From positions 310,001-374,000 of the forward strand of contig JAYQSP010000001.1 in the NCBI GenBank assembly GCA_038146925.1: DNA of 64,000 bases, read 5' to 3'. The position numbers and the translations under genes were made by a program. Positions 24,722 through 32,914 of the stretch are shown one piece after another (the first letter of the stretch is position 1; each line of letters starts with the position of its first letter). Under the pieces are notes generated by a model, which did no database searches, was not told the DNA's origin, and saw nothing but the letters and a program-made list of their open reading frames with translations. This stretch comes from UBA830 sp038146925. GTDB taxonomy: Bacteria; Pseudomonadota; Alphaproteobacteria; MPNO01; UBA830.

Positions 24722-25756
24722 CTAAGACCCCAGCTCCCGGTTGACCAGCGCCGCGCCGGCGGCAAGCGCGTTCATCTTGCCTTCGGCGGACCGGCGGCTG
24801 CGGGGAACCATGCCGCAATCGGTGCAGGCGATCAGGTGCTCCGCGGAGACATGCTCCATGGCATGTCGGATGCGGTCGGCGACGATTTGCGCGGATTCGA
24901 CCTCTTCCGTGCCGACGTCGATGACGCCGACCATCACGTCCTTGCCGTCCAGACAGTCGAGCACGGACAGATCCACGCCCGACGCCGCGGTCTCGATCGA
25001 AATCTGATCGATGGAACTGTCGGCGATCAGCGGCAGGGTGGCGTTATAGTGGCTCCAGTCGGTGTTGGCGTTCTTCCATTTGAGCACGACCTCGGTGCCG
25101 TAGCCGTAGCAGATATGGACCGCCCGCTTCGCGGAAACGCCCTCGAACGCGCGTTCCAGCATCTCCATGCCCCAGTCCTTCACCTCGTCGGTATAGATAT
25201 TGAAACAGGGCTCGTCGATCTGGATGACGTCGGCGCCCGCCGCCGACAGCGCCCGGGCTTCCCTGTTTAAAAGCGTCGCATAGGCGGCGGCGAAATCCGC
25301 GTCCGACCGGCCGCCGACCTCGTCATAGACACTGTCGGCCACGGTCATCGGGCCGGGCAGGGTGACCTTTACCGGTTTGTTCGTCCGCGCCTTGGAGAAA
25401 CGCAGTGCGTCCAGCAGAACCGGGCCGTCCCAGCTCCATTCCTCCAGAACACGCGGCGCCGCGGTGTCTTCCGAGTATCGCTGGCCGCGGCTCTGTTTCT
25501 TTGCCGGGTTCTCGAAATCGACGCTGCCGAGATGTTCGATAAAGCCCCAGATGTAGTGCCGGCGGCGCTGTTCACCGTCGCAGACGATATCCAGCCCGGC
25601 GCGTTCCTGCGCGGCCAGCCACAACGCCACCGCGTCGTCCTGGCCTTCCGCCAGCGCACTGCCTTCCTGGCGCCACGGCGCGCGCAGCTGTTCGGGGTCG
25701 GACAGCCATTCCGGTTTCGGAAGGCTGCCGACGATGGCGGTTTTGATGGGGCCCAT
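24722..25756 (-). CDS. MetE C-terminal-like (core MetE) methyltransferase family protein
   Basis: This 344-residue protein corresponds to the catalytic half of cobalamin-independent methionine synthase. The likely zinc ligands are H214 and C216 (VHICYGYG), E255 (ISIETAASG) and C311 (IACTDCGM). GSLPKPEWL at the start and VIQIDEPCFNIY are also diagnostic. The N-terminal half of MetE is absent, as in the short MetE-like groups. The methyl donor is unknown. It precedes the MFS transporter gene in the opposite gene order, so co-regulation is possible but unproven. Confidence 0.85.
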   Translation of the reverse strand: MGPIKTAIVGSLPKPEWLSDPEQLRAPWRQEGSALAEGQDDAVALWLAAQERAGLDIVCDGEQRRRHYIWGFIEHLGSVDFENPAKKQSRGQRYSEDTAAPRVLEEWSWDGPVLLDALRFSKARTNKPVKVTLPGPMTVADSVYDEVGGRSDADFAAAYATLLNREARALSAAGADVIQIDEPCFNIYTDEVKDWGMEMLERAFEGVSAKRAVHICYGYGTEVVLKWKNANTDWSHYNATLPLIADSSIDQISIETAASGVDLSVLDCLDGKDVMVGVIDVGTEEVESAQIVADRIRHAMEHVSAEHLIACTDCGMVPRSRRSAEGKMNALAAGAALVNRELGS

Positions 25757-25771
25757 GATGTTCTCCGACAG

Positions 25772-26965
25772 TTATTTCGTTTGTTTCAGGGTGGAGTGTA
25801 GCAGTTTGGCGCCGACGACAATCGGAATGACGCCCAGAATCAAGAAGGCGAGACGATAGCTGTCAAGCAGGGCGAGGATCAGTCCGAACGCCGCCGGCAA
25901 AAGGATCATGCCGGCATAGGCGAAAAACACCGCCCCGCCCGTGATGACGCCCGCCATGCCCGGCGGGGCGACGCGGGCGATCTCGGCCAGCAGCACGCCC
26001 TGGTACCCTATCCCCGTCAGCCCGTAGGCGAAGGCCACGCCCCACACGGCCATGGTCTGCCATTCGGGCGTCACCAAACCGATTGCCATATGCGCGAGTC
26101 CCATGACGAAACCGAGCATCGCCAGCAGCAAAAGCGGCGGCACGTACTTGGTGCCCACCCAGCCCCAGATCAGGCGGCCGACGATGCCCGCGCCCATGGC
26201 GACGGAATAGGCGATGCCCGCGTCGGTCAGCGTCCAGCCGAGACCGAGCGACAGAAACGAAACGAAGAACGACGCGAAGGCCAGCTGCAACCCGGTAAAG
26301 GCGAACAGTCCCATGGCCAGGTCGCGCACCCGTTTGTCGCTGAGGACGGCGGTCATGGTAGCCCGGATGTCGGTCAGTTTCAGGCTGCGCTGAGGCTGGC
26401 GGTCGGAATCGAATTCCGCCCGAAGCGGCTGCAGCAGCAGCGCCAGGGTCAGCGCCATCAGCGCCGCGCACACTATCGCGCCGCGCCAGCCGAACAGCGA
26501 CACATAGACCGGCAGCAGCGCGCCGGCGATGACGCCGCCGACCGGCACGCCGGTCTGTTTGATCGAGAAAATCAGCGGCGCCTGCGCCGGATTGGCGTAG
26601 CGTGCCAGTATCTGGGAACTTGCGGGCGTCGACGGTCCGCCACCGAGGCCGGTGATCACGGCGCCGATGACGAACAGCAGCGTCAGTCCGGGCGCGTTTA
26701 TCAGGAGACCAATGGCGACCACGACGAGACAGGCCTGACTGACGCGCAGCGCGCCGAAGCGCAGCAAAAACCCGCCGCCCGCCAGAGACGAGATCATTGA
26801 GCCGCCGTACAGGAACGCCGTGTAAAGACCCACCAGGCTGGGACTGAGCCCGGTTTCCGCCGCGATCGGCGGCGCCAGAACGGGAATGGTCAGGCCGCTC
26901 ATGGTCGACAACGCCTGCTGCAACAGCATGGCGAAGACAGCGGTGTAGACGACCGGTATTTTCAT
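25772..26965 (-). CDS. Major facilitator superfamily transporter
   Basis: This 397-residue inner-membrane protein has about 12 hydrophobic segments, with the usual MFS layout of two six-helix halves around a charged central loop (LRAEFDSDRQPQRSLKLTDIR, about 195-215). The ATG at 26965 gives MKIPVVYTAVFAML, starting directly in helix 1; an upstream extension is not membrane-like. The substrate cannot be told. The hairpin at 27005 separates it from the hydrolase upstream. Confidence 0.85.
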   Translation of the reverse strand: MKIPVVYTAVFAMLLQQALSTMSGLTIPVLAPPIAAETGLSPSLVGLYTAFLYGGSMISSLAGGGFLLRFGALRVSQACLVVVAIGLLINAPGLTLLFVIGAVITGLGGGPSTPASSQILARYANPAQAPLIFSIKQTGVPVGGVIAGALLPVYVSLFGWRGAIVCAALMALTLALLLQPLRAEFDSDRQPQRSLKLTDIRATMTAVLSDKRVRDLAMGLFAFTGLQLAFASFFVSFLSLGLGWTLTDAGIAYSVAMGAGIVGRLIWGWVGTKYVPPLLLLAMLGFVMGLAHMAIGLVTPEWQTMAVWGVAFAYGLTGIGYQGVLLAEIARVAPPGMAGVITGGAVFFAYAGMILLPAAFGLILALLDSYRLAFLILGVIPIVVGAKLLHSTLKQTK

Positions 26966-27004
26966 GGTTCTCTCATGCCAACGTCGTTGGCTCGCGCCGG
27001 CCTT

Positions 27005-27058
27005 CTCCCCCTCCCGGCCACCCACGGAATGATCCTTATGGGTGGCCGGGAGGGGGAG
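27005..27058. repeat. Perfect 20-bp inverted repeat with 14-base loop
   Basis: The arm 27005-27024 (CTCCCCCTCCCGGCCACCCA) is the exact reverse complement of 27039-27058. The loop is 27025-27038. It lies between the hydrolase stop (27096) and the MFS start (26965). It could act as a terminator-like or mRNA-stabilising hairpin. Base composition resembles the C-rich repeats at 32757 and 62295. Confidence 0.85.
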
Positions 27059-27095
27059 AGGGCCGGTGCCGCCGACATATCAATCGACGGTGTTT

Positions 27096-27959
27096 TTACG
27101 CGCCGCCGATCATCGCGAAAACTTTTTTGCCGAGCAGGCTGTCGCGGTCGCAGAGATCGAACACGATGTCGAAATGGTTGCGGTCCGGGTGTTCGAAAAT
27201 TTCCGCCTGCCAGCCCTTCGCTTTCCACGCATCGGCCAGCAAGGCGCTCTGGCGTTTGAACTCGGCCGTTTCCGACGCGCCGTAGGATACGATCAGCGGA
27301 CAGCCCTGTTCGGGCAGGTGGCGCACGGGGCTGTTCTCGGCCGCTTCCGCGGCATCCAGTTTCGCCCACTCGTTGATGCAGGACAGCCGCACCGGTTCGA
27401 GATCGTGCAGGCCGCTCAGCGGCACCGCGCCTTTGACCACGTCTTGCGGGACGCCGAAATCGTCATGCCAGCCAGCGGCCACCATCATGCCTGTCAGGTG
27501 CCCGCCGGCGGACGAGCCGCAGACGAAGATCCGGTCGGGATCGCCGCCGAAGTCGGCGGCGTTCTTCCAGGTCCAGGCGATCGCCGCGCGGCACTGGCGA
27601 ACGATGTCGGTGATCGACGCGCCCACGCTGACCAGCGTGTAGTTGACGCTGACGACGGCGATGCCCGCCTGAACCATGGTCGGCGCCATGAATGACGATT
27701 CCTTCTGGCTGAGCATGCGCCAGTAGCCGCCATGAATGAAAACGAAGACCGGCGCGCCGTCGCCCGCGGGAAAGATGTCGATCACCTCGTCCGGCCGGTC
27801 GCCGTATTGCACGTCTTCGCGGCAGCCCGGCATGTCCCGCGCGACCTCGCTCAGCTTCGCATAGTCGGCGAGGAACGGGTCGATGCTGGGGACGGTCTTG
27901 CTGATCAGGTATTCGTTATCGAGGGTTTCCTGGTCGAAATCGCCGTAGACGCTGGTCAT
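27096..27959 (-). CDS. Alpha/beta hydrolase, kynurenine formamidase/HSL-like
   Basis: The 287-residue product carries the oxyanion motif HGGYW (76-80) and nucleophile motif GSSAGG (Ser150), and ends with an HFDIVFDL segment supplying the catalytic His. The HGGYW plus short length is typical of arylformamidase-like members of the hormone-sensitive-lipase group. No other kynurenine-pathway gene is nearby, so the substrate is open. It starts 9 bases after the enoyl-CoA hydratase stop. Confidence 0.83.
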   Translation of the reverse strand: MTSVYGDFDQETLDNEYLISKTVPSIDPFLADYAKLSEVARDMPGCREDVQYGDRPDEVIDIFPAGDGAPVFVFIHGGYWRMLSQKESSFMAPTMVQAGIAVVSVNYTLVSVGASITDIVRQCRAAIAWTWKNAADFGGDPDRIFVCGSSAGGHLTGMMVAAGWHDDFGVPQDVVKGAVPLSGLHDLEPVRLSCINEWAKLDAAEAAENSPVRHLPEQGCPLIVSYGASETAEFKRQSALLADAWKAKGWQAEIFEHPDRNHFDIVFDLCDRDSLLGKKVFAMIGGA

Positions 27960-27968
27960 GGCCTGGTC

Positions 27969-28778
27969 CTATAGGTTCGAGTTGGGATCGAAATTCGGAT
28001 GCCGTTTTTCCCGCAGGCTCGCCAGGCCTTCCACCGCCTCGGGCCCGGTGAAGCCGAGAAACTCAAGCGCCAGCGAGGTGTCGAAATTCGGCCCCATCAT
28101 ACGCAGCCAGTTATTCAGTGCGTATTTGGTGAACCGGATGGCCGATGGCGCGCCGCGCGCCAGTTTTTCGGCGACCTTCACGGCCGTGTCCTGCAGTTCG
28201 GATTCGTCGACGCACATCGACACCAGCCCGATGCGTTCGGCTTCCTCGCCGGAGACCGGTTCGCACAGCAGCAAATAGTATTTCGCCTTCGCCATGCCGC
28301 ACAGCAACGGCCAGACGATGGCGGCATGATCGCCGGCGGCGACGCCGAGCCGGGTGTGCCCGTCGATGATCCGCGCATCCTTCGCTGCGATCGAAATATC
28401 GGCCAGCAGTCCGGCGACCAGACCGGCGCCGACGGCGGGGCCGTGCATGGCGCTGACGATCGGCTTGGAACAGTTGATGACGTTGTAGACAAGATCGCGC
28501 GCTTCCTTCCAAACCCGGGCGCGGACTTCGAACTTGTCGATCATTTCGTCGATCATGTCGAAGTCGCCGCCGGCGGAAAACGCATCGCCCGCCCCGCGCA
28601 GGATGGCGACAGAAACATCCGGGTCGGCTTCCACGTCCTTCCAGATGCGGCCGAGTTCGTCATGCATGGTTTCGTCGGCGGCGTTCAGCCGGCCGGGTGC
28701 TTCCATGGTGATGCGCAGGATGCGGTCCGCTGGGGTGTCGAATTTCAGCCGTTCATAGGCGGCGTAGCGGTCGCTCAT
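27969..28778 (-). CDS. Enoyl-CoA hydratase/isomerase (crotonase) family protein
   Basis: This 269-residue crotonase-fold protein has oxyanion-hole segments AILRGAGDAFSAGGDFDMI and VSAMHGPAVGAGLVAGLLADI. A Glu typical of hydratases is not obvious after GDHAAIVWP, so isomerase or another crotonase activity is possible. Its ATG overlaps the stop of the chimeric gene upstream (ATGA). It belongs to the operon running from 30374 to 27096. Confidence 0.9.
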   Translation of the reverse strand: MSDRYAAYERLKFDTPADRILRITMEAPGRLNAADETMHDELGRIWKDVEADPDVSVAILRGAGDAFSAGGDFDMIDEMIDKFEVRARVWKEARDLVYNVINCSKPIVSAMHGPAVGAGLVAGLLADISIAAKDARIIDGHTRLGVAAGDHAAIVWPLLCGMAKAKYYLLLCEPVSGEEAERIGLVSMCVDESELQDTAVKVAEKLARGAPSAIRFTKYALNNWLRMMGPNFDTSLALEFLGFTGPEAVEGLASLREKRHPNFDPNSNL

Positions 28779-29470
28779 ATCTTCTTCTCCTTTTCCGCCC
28801 AGTAGGGATCTTTGAGGAAATTATTCTGGATCTTGCCGATCAGCGTCTTGGGGATATCGTCGACGAATTTCACCAGCCGTGGGCGCTTGAACCGGGCCAG
28901 CCGGGTCGCGCAATGCTCGACGATTTCTTCTTCCGTTACCGAGCGGCCCTCTTTGACCAGGATATAGGCCGCCGGCACTTCGCCGAATTTCTCCTCCGGG
29001 ATGCCGAACACCGCGCATTCGCCGACGGCGTCGTGTTCGCACAGCGCGTCTTCGATCTCCTTCGGATAGATGTTCTCGCCGCCGGAGATGATCAAGTCCT
29101 TCGACCGGTCGATCAGGGTAGAGAAGCCGTCTTCGTCGACGGTCGCCAGGTCGCCCGACCAGCCCCAGCCCGCTTCGATCATCGGTGGCGGGCCACAGGA
29201 ATTCGTCCCCAGAATGGCGGGCGGGCCGGCAATCGCGGTAGTTTGGTCAATAATGCTGACTCGATCATTCGCCTGGGCGATGTCGTCCTGCACAAAGCGG
29301 GTGCTCGACCCTAAATACGAGGCAGCTTTACTGTCTTTATTGGCGTCCCGGCCATTCAGGACAACGATTACGCCTGCGTCGGCGAGATGACGGGCGGCTG
29401 ATAGCGCCAGGCCCTGCGTCCCGCCCAGAACCAGCGCCGTTTTTCCTTCGCTACCAAGATCCATCGTCAA
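28775..29470 (-). CDS. Chimeric gene: N-terminal SDR fragment joined to C-terminal acyl-CoA synthetase fragment
   Basis: Residues 1 to about 96 match the start of a short-chain dehydrogenase (TALVLGGTQGLALSAARHLADAG and a TNSCGPPP segment like the SDR NSGGPPP). Residues about 101-231 are the C-terminal domain of an AMP-forming acyl-CoA ligase (SGDLATVDEDGF, DRSKDLIISGGENIYPKEIE, KFGEVPAAY, KTLIGKIQNNFL). The junction is near 29168-29185. The SDR active site (Ser/Tyr-x3-Lys) and the ligase ATP-binding core are both missing. A deletion that fused two genes in frame is the simplest explanation. The product is unlikely to have either parental activity. Confidence 0.8.
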   Translation of the reverse strand: MTMDLGSEGKTALVLGGTQGLALSAARHLADAGVIVVLNGRDANKDSKAASYLGSSTRFVQDDIAQANDRVSIIDQTTAIAGPPAILGTNSCGPPPMIEAGWGWSGDLATVDEDGFSTLIDRSKDLIISGGENIYPKEIEDALCEHDAVGECAVFGIPEEKFGEVPAAYILVKEGRSVTEEEIVEHCATRLARFKRPRLVKFVDDIPKTLIGKIQNNFLKDPYWAEKEKKI

Positions 29471-29483
29471 TAATCCATATTCT

Positions 29484-30374
29484 TCAGCAGGTTAGAATGC
29501 GGGGGTAGGCCGCGACATTGCCGCGGTCGCGACAACGCGCCAGGAACTGCGTCAGCAGGCGGTTAAACTCCGACGGGTTCTCCAGATTTCCCAGATGGCC
29601 GACATCGTATACCAGATGGTATTCGGCGCCGGGGATGCCGTCGGCGATTTTCCGAGTCAGATCCGGCGGAGTCAGGGGGTCGAATTCGCCGCCGATGACC
29701 TGGGTCGGCACCGCCAGCTCGGCCAGAACGTGCTCCCGGTCAAATGTCGTCGTCGCTTCGACGGTTTTTATGTAGGACCCGACATGAAGTCTCGACATTG
29801 CGGCGACAGCGCGCGTCCTCGCGTCCGCCGGCGCGTTCGGTCCGGCAAGTTTTTCGATCACCTTCGGCGCCAGGTCGGCCGGTGAAAGGTCGTCCTCGAC
29901 TAGGGGTTTGCGGCGCGCGTCGACGAATTCGCGTTGCGCGTCCGCCGAAAATGCCCCGAAACGCGCGTGAACCCCGGCAAGCGTCAGCGACGCGAACCGG
30001 TCGGGAAAGTTTGCGTATGTTTCCAGCGAAATTCGCCCGCCCATCGAAGTGCCCACGATATGCGCCCTGTCCACGGCGAAGGCGTCGAGCACACTGGTCA
30101 GGTCGCGCGCCATGTCCGTGAAGCTGAGCGGGCCGTCGTAATCGTCGCTGTCGCCATAGCCGCGCGCATCCCAGGCCGCCGCGCAGTATCCGGATTGTGC
30201 AAGGTGCAACAGCTGATGCGCCCAGGTCGACCGGTCGCCGCCGATGCCGTGCAGCATCACCACCAGCGGGCCGTTACCGATATATTCCACGGCAATGCTC
30301 GGTCCCATGCCGATCTGGATGACTTTGGCACCGTCGACATAGGGTGCGAAGGCTGACGCGGATTCGGTATTCAT
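29484..30374 (-). CDS. Alpha/beta-fold hydrolase
   Basis: The 296-residue protein has the HG oxyanion motif (MLHGIGGDRSTW), the nucleophile elbow GTSMGG (Ser110), an Asp in GGEFDPLTPPD and a His in YDVGHLGNLENP. It resembles 3-oxoadipate enol-lactonase/MhpC-like C-C hydrolases, but specificity is not clear. It is the first gene of the operon that continues with the chimera 13 bases later. Confidence 0.87.
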   Translation of the reverse strand: MNTESASAFAPYVDGAKVIQIGMGPSIAVEYIGNGPLVVMLHGIGGDRSTWAHQLLHLAQSGYCAAAWDARGYGDSDDYDGPLSFTDMARDLTSVLDAFAVDRAHIVGTSMGGRISLETYANFPDRFASLTLAGVHARFGAFSADAQREFVDARRKPLVEDDLSPADLAPKVIEKLAGPNAPADARTRAVAAMSRLHVGSYIKTVEATTTFDREHVLAELAVPTQVIGGEFDPLTPPDLTRKIADGIPGAEYHLVYDVGHLGNLENPSEFNRLLTQFLARCRDRGNVAAYPRILTC

Positions 30375-30466
30375 GCCTTAAGTTCGCGCGAAGCGGCGAG
30401 GCAATCAAGCGGCTGCGAAAAAATTCGCCAAACTGACACGTGACCCGCCGGACGGTTTAGAGAATG

Positions 30467-30493
30467 CCGTCATCCCCGCGCAGGCAAGGATCT
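30467..30493. repeat. REP-like GTCATCCCCGCG repeat copy
   Basis: This copy of a short palindromic intergenic repeat contains GTCATCCCCGCG, then GGATCT. Related copies occur at 31872, 42960-43020 and 47058. It lies between the hydrolase and the thiolase starts. Confidence 0.5.
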
Positions 30494-30649
30494 CCGCGCA
30501 TCTGGTTTCCGCCTTGACGGGAACAACAAACCAGCTTTGCGCGTAGTATCTTGTGCGTCTCTGGAGCATGGACTTTGCCTGCAGTGCCCTTGCCCCGACC
30601 GGCGGCATCGACAACAATGCGCGCCGATCCGAAAAAGGAAACCCACACC

Positions 30650-31855
30650 ATGTCCGACGCTTTCATCTGCGATGCCATCCGCACCCCCGTCGGCCGCTAC
30701 GGCGGCGGTCTTTCCAAGGTCCGCACCGACGATCTCGGCGCGGTGCCGATCAGGGCGCTGATGGACCGCAACGACAGCGTCGACTGGGAACAGGTCGACG
30801 ACGTCTATTACGGCAGCGCCAACCAGGCGGGCGAAGACAACCGCAACGTCGCACGCATGTCCGGCCTGCTGGCGGGCCTGCCGCTCGAAGTCGGCGGCGC
30901 GACGGTCAACCGGCTGTGCGGCTCCGGCATGGAGGCGACGGCGCAGGGTGCGCGCGCCATCCGCGTCGGCGAGGCCGACATGGTCATCACCGGCGGAGTC
31001 GAAAGCATGTCGCGCGCGCCGTTCGTCATGGCTAAGGCCGATGCCGCGTTCTCGCGCAAGGCGGAAATCTACGACACCACCATCGGCTGGCGCTTCGTCA
31101 ATCCGAAGATGAAGGAAATGTACGGCGTCGATGCCATGGGCGAGACGGCGGAGAACCTCGCCGAGGAGCGCCAGATCACCCGCGAGGACCAGGACAGGTT
31201 CGCGCTGTGGTCCCAGCACAAGGCCGAGGCCGCGCAGAAGGAAGGCCGGCTGGCGGGCGAAATCGTCGCCGTCACCATCCCGCAGCGCCGCGGCGACGAT
31301 ATCGTGGTCGACACCGACGAACACCCGCGCCACGGCACCACCATGGACGACCTCGCCAAGCTGCGCGCCGCGTTCAAGAAAGACGGTAGCGTCACGGCGG
31401 GCAATGCGTCCGGCGTCAATGACGGCGCCGCCGCGCTGCTGCTGGCGACGGAGGACGCCGCGAAGAAGCATGGCCTGACGCCGCGCGCCCGCATCGTCGG
31501 TGCGGCGACGGCGGGCGTGCCGCCCCGCATCATGGGCATCGGCCCGGCCCCGGCGACCCGCAAGGTGCTGGAGAAAACCGGCCTCACGCTGGACGACATG
31601 GACGTGATGGAATTCAACGAAGCTTTCGCCGCCCAGGCGCTGGCCTGCACCCGCGACCTCGGCCTTGCCGACGACGATCCGCGCATCAACCCGAACGGCG
31701 GCGCCATCGCCCTCGGCCACCCGCTCGGCATGTCCGGCGCCCGGCTGATCACCACCGCACTGAACGAACTGGAACGCACGGGCGGGAAATACGCGCTCTG
31801 CACCATGTGCATCGGCGTCGGCCAGGGCATCGCAACGGTGATTGAGCGGGTTTAG
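30650..31855 (+). CDS. Thiolase (acetyl-CoA acyltransferase / PcaF-like)
   Basis: This 401-residue thiolase has the acyl-accepting Cys90 in NRLCGSGMEA, the active-site His in ALGHPLGMSGAR and the second Cys in CTMCIGVGQG. The length and the GNASGVNDGAAALL segment fit the beta-ketoadipyl-CoA thiolase subgroup, but an acetoacetyl-CoA or beta-oxidation role is equally open because no other pca genes are present. The ATG at 30650 follows AAAAAGGAAA. It is divergent from the hydrolase operon. Confidence 0.93.
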   Translation: MSDAFICDAIRTPVGRYGGGLSKVRTDDLGAVPIRALMDRNDSVDWEQVDDVYYGSANQAGEDNRNVARMSGLLAGLPLEVGGATVNRLCGSGMEATAQGARAIRVGEADMVITGGVESMSRAPFVMAKADAAFSRKAEIYDTTIGWRFVNPKMKEMYGVDAMGETAENLAEERQITREDQDRFALWSQHKAEAAQKEGRLAGEIVAVTIPQRRGDDIVVDTDEHPRHGTTMDDLAKLRAAFKKDGSVTAGNASGVNDGAAALLLATEDAAKKHGLTPRARIVGAATAGVPPRIMGIGPAPATRKVLEKTGLTLDDMDVMEFNEAFAAQALACTRDLGLADDDPRINPNGGAIALGHPLGMSGARLITTALNELERTGGKYALCTMCIGVGQGIATVIERV

Positions 31856-31871
31856 GGAACGTTGCCCCAGA

Positions 31872-31952
31872 CGTCATCCCGGCGACAGCCGGGATCTTCT
31901 TAATGCCGGATTCAGGGCCGGGAGATTCCGGCTTTCGCCGGAAAGACGACTT
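31872..31952. repeat. Pair of REP-like palindromes after the thiolase gene
   Basis: CGTCATCCCGGCGACAGCC and its partner GGGATC form a hairpin at 31872-31896. A second palindrome, ATTCCGGCTTTCGCCGGA, lies at about 31924-31941. This is the typical twin arrangement of alphaproteobacterial REP elements, placed 15 bases after the thiolase stop. Confidence 0.6.
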
Positions 31953-32016
31953 CAGGGGACGCTTCCGAATCTTCCTCTTGACCCTGGCACTGGTGCGGAC
32001 CAATAAGCTGCGCCCC

Positions 32017-32121
32017 ATGACACACACGTTTACATCCAAACGAATTGCCGCCGTCGTGCGACTCGCCCGAGTCTCGCGCGGATCGGCCGTGTGCGTCATG
32101 CAGGAGAGCGATCCGACCTAG
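32017..32121 (+). CDS. Possible 34-residue leader peptide before the GNAT gene
   Basis: A short frame starts ATGACACACACG at 32017 and encodes MTHTFTSKRIAAVVRLARVS, continuing to end in CVMQESDPT. Its coding region includes an 11-base segment complementary to the 5' arm of the terminator that follows. It is rich in Val, Ala and Arg codons. No family is recognised. Its position and structure suggest a leader peptide; translation is not proven. Confidence 0.45.
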   Translation: MTHTFTSKRIAAVVRLARVSRGSAVCVMQESDPT

Positions 32122-32182
32122 GTTGGCCTCTCCGAGACCACAGGCCGATCCGCCCGCGGGACCCCGCGCGGCGGATTTTTTT
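32078..32182 (+). promoter_or_regulatory. Candidate transcription attenuator upstream of the GNAT gene
   Basis: GCGGATCGGCC (32078-32088, inside the leader frame) is the perfect complement of GGCCGATCCGC (32143-32153). The latter overlaps the 5' arm of a terminator hairpin, ATCCGCC (32148-32154) with GGCGGAT (32170-32176), followed by seven T residues. The two pairings exclude each other, the classic antiterminator/terminator arrangement. The downstream gene starts 43 bases later. Confidence 0.6.
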
Positions 32183-32225
32183 ATGGCCGAACCTGATTGA
32201 AGCCCGAACACGAAAGGAAAACACC

Positions 32226-32705
32226 ATGGGCGCGTTGATAGACCACAGAGACGATCAGAATTTTTACCGCAACGCCTATGCCAAGGTGACGTTCAGCCGC
32301 GACGGCGTCGACTGGGAGGCGCTGGCCCGTATCTATGCGCGTGCCCCGCTGGCCGTGCGACCGGCGGTGGAGATCAAACGCGCCTTCGGCAATTCCTATC
32401 TCTGCTGCTTCGCCCGGGTCGACGGCGAACTGGTCGGCGCCGCGCGGGCGATGTCGGACGGTGTCTATTACGCGACCATTCTGGACGTGGCCGTCGATCC
32501 CGGATTCCAGGGCGCGGGCATCGGACGCAAGATGATGACCGAACTGGTGCGCCGCCTGCCGGTGCGGAAAGTCTATCTGACAACCGTGCCCGGGAAGGAA
32601 GGCTTTTACGAAAAGCTCGGCTTCCTGCCGCAGACCAACGCGATGGGCCTGTTTCCGCTGCGCGACCGCGACGAGGCGGTCGAGCCGGGGGTGCTGGCGG
32701 CGTGA
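32226..32705 (+). CDS. GNAT-family N-acetyltransferase
   Basis: This 159-residue protein has the acetyl-CoA-binding core LDVAVDPGFQGAGIGRKMMTELVRRL (motif A, Q/R-x-x-G-x-G/A) and a C-terminal FYEKLGF segment typical of GNATs. The acceptor is unknown; small-molecule targets such as aminoglycosides cannot be excluded. The ATG at 32226 follows AAAGGAAAACACC. The upstream leader and terminator suggest conditional expression. Confidence 0.88.
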   Translation: MGALIDHRDDQNFYRNAYAKVTFSRDGVDWEALARIYARAPLAVRPAVEIKRAFGNSYLCCFARVDGELVGAARAMSDGVYYATILDVAVDPGFQGAGIGRKMMTELVRRLPVRKVYLTTVPGKEGFYEKLGFLPQTNAMGLFPLRDRDEAVEPGVLAA

Positions 32706-32900
32706 TCCTTCGGGACGTGCCTTTGGCGTTCCTCAGGATGAGGTCAAAGAAAAAAGAGTCCCCTCGCCCCTATAGGGAGAGGGGGAGACAGGCTTAATTC
32801 ACCCTCTACCTAGCCCTCCCCCTCAAGGGGGTGGGAACTAAAGTAGTATGTTGTCTTGAGGCCTCATCCCGGGGAGGCCCGAAGGGCCGTCCCGAAGGAT
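32705..32900. repeat. Compound repeat: inverted outer arms enclosing a C-rich palindrome
   Basis: The outer arms are 32705-32743 (ATCCTTCGGGACG through CCTCAGGATGAGG) and 32862-32900 (CCTCATCC through GTCCCGAAGGAT), imperfect inverted repeats. Between them, 32757-32841 is a C/G-rich palindromic block (CCCTCGCCCC, GGGAGAGGGGGAG, CCCTCCCCCTCAAGGGGG). The block is related to that at 62295-62411. The compound structure suggests one small element inserted in another. Confidence 0.7.
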
Positions 32901-32914
32901 GGCTATTGCGCCAG

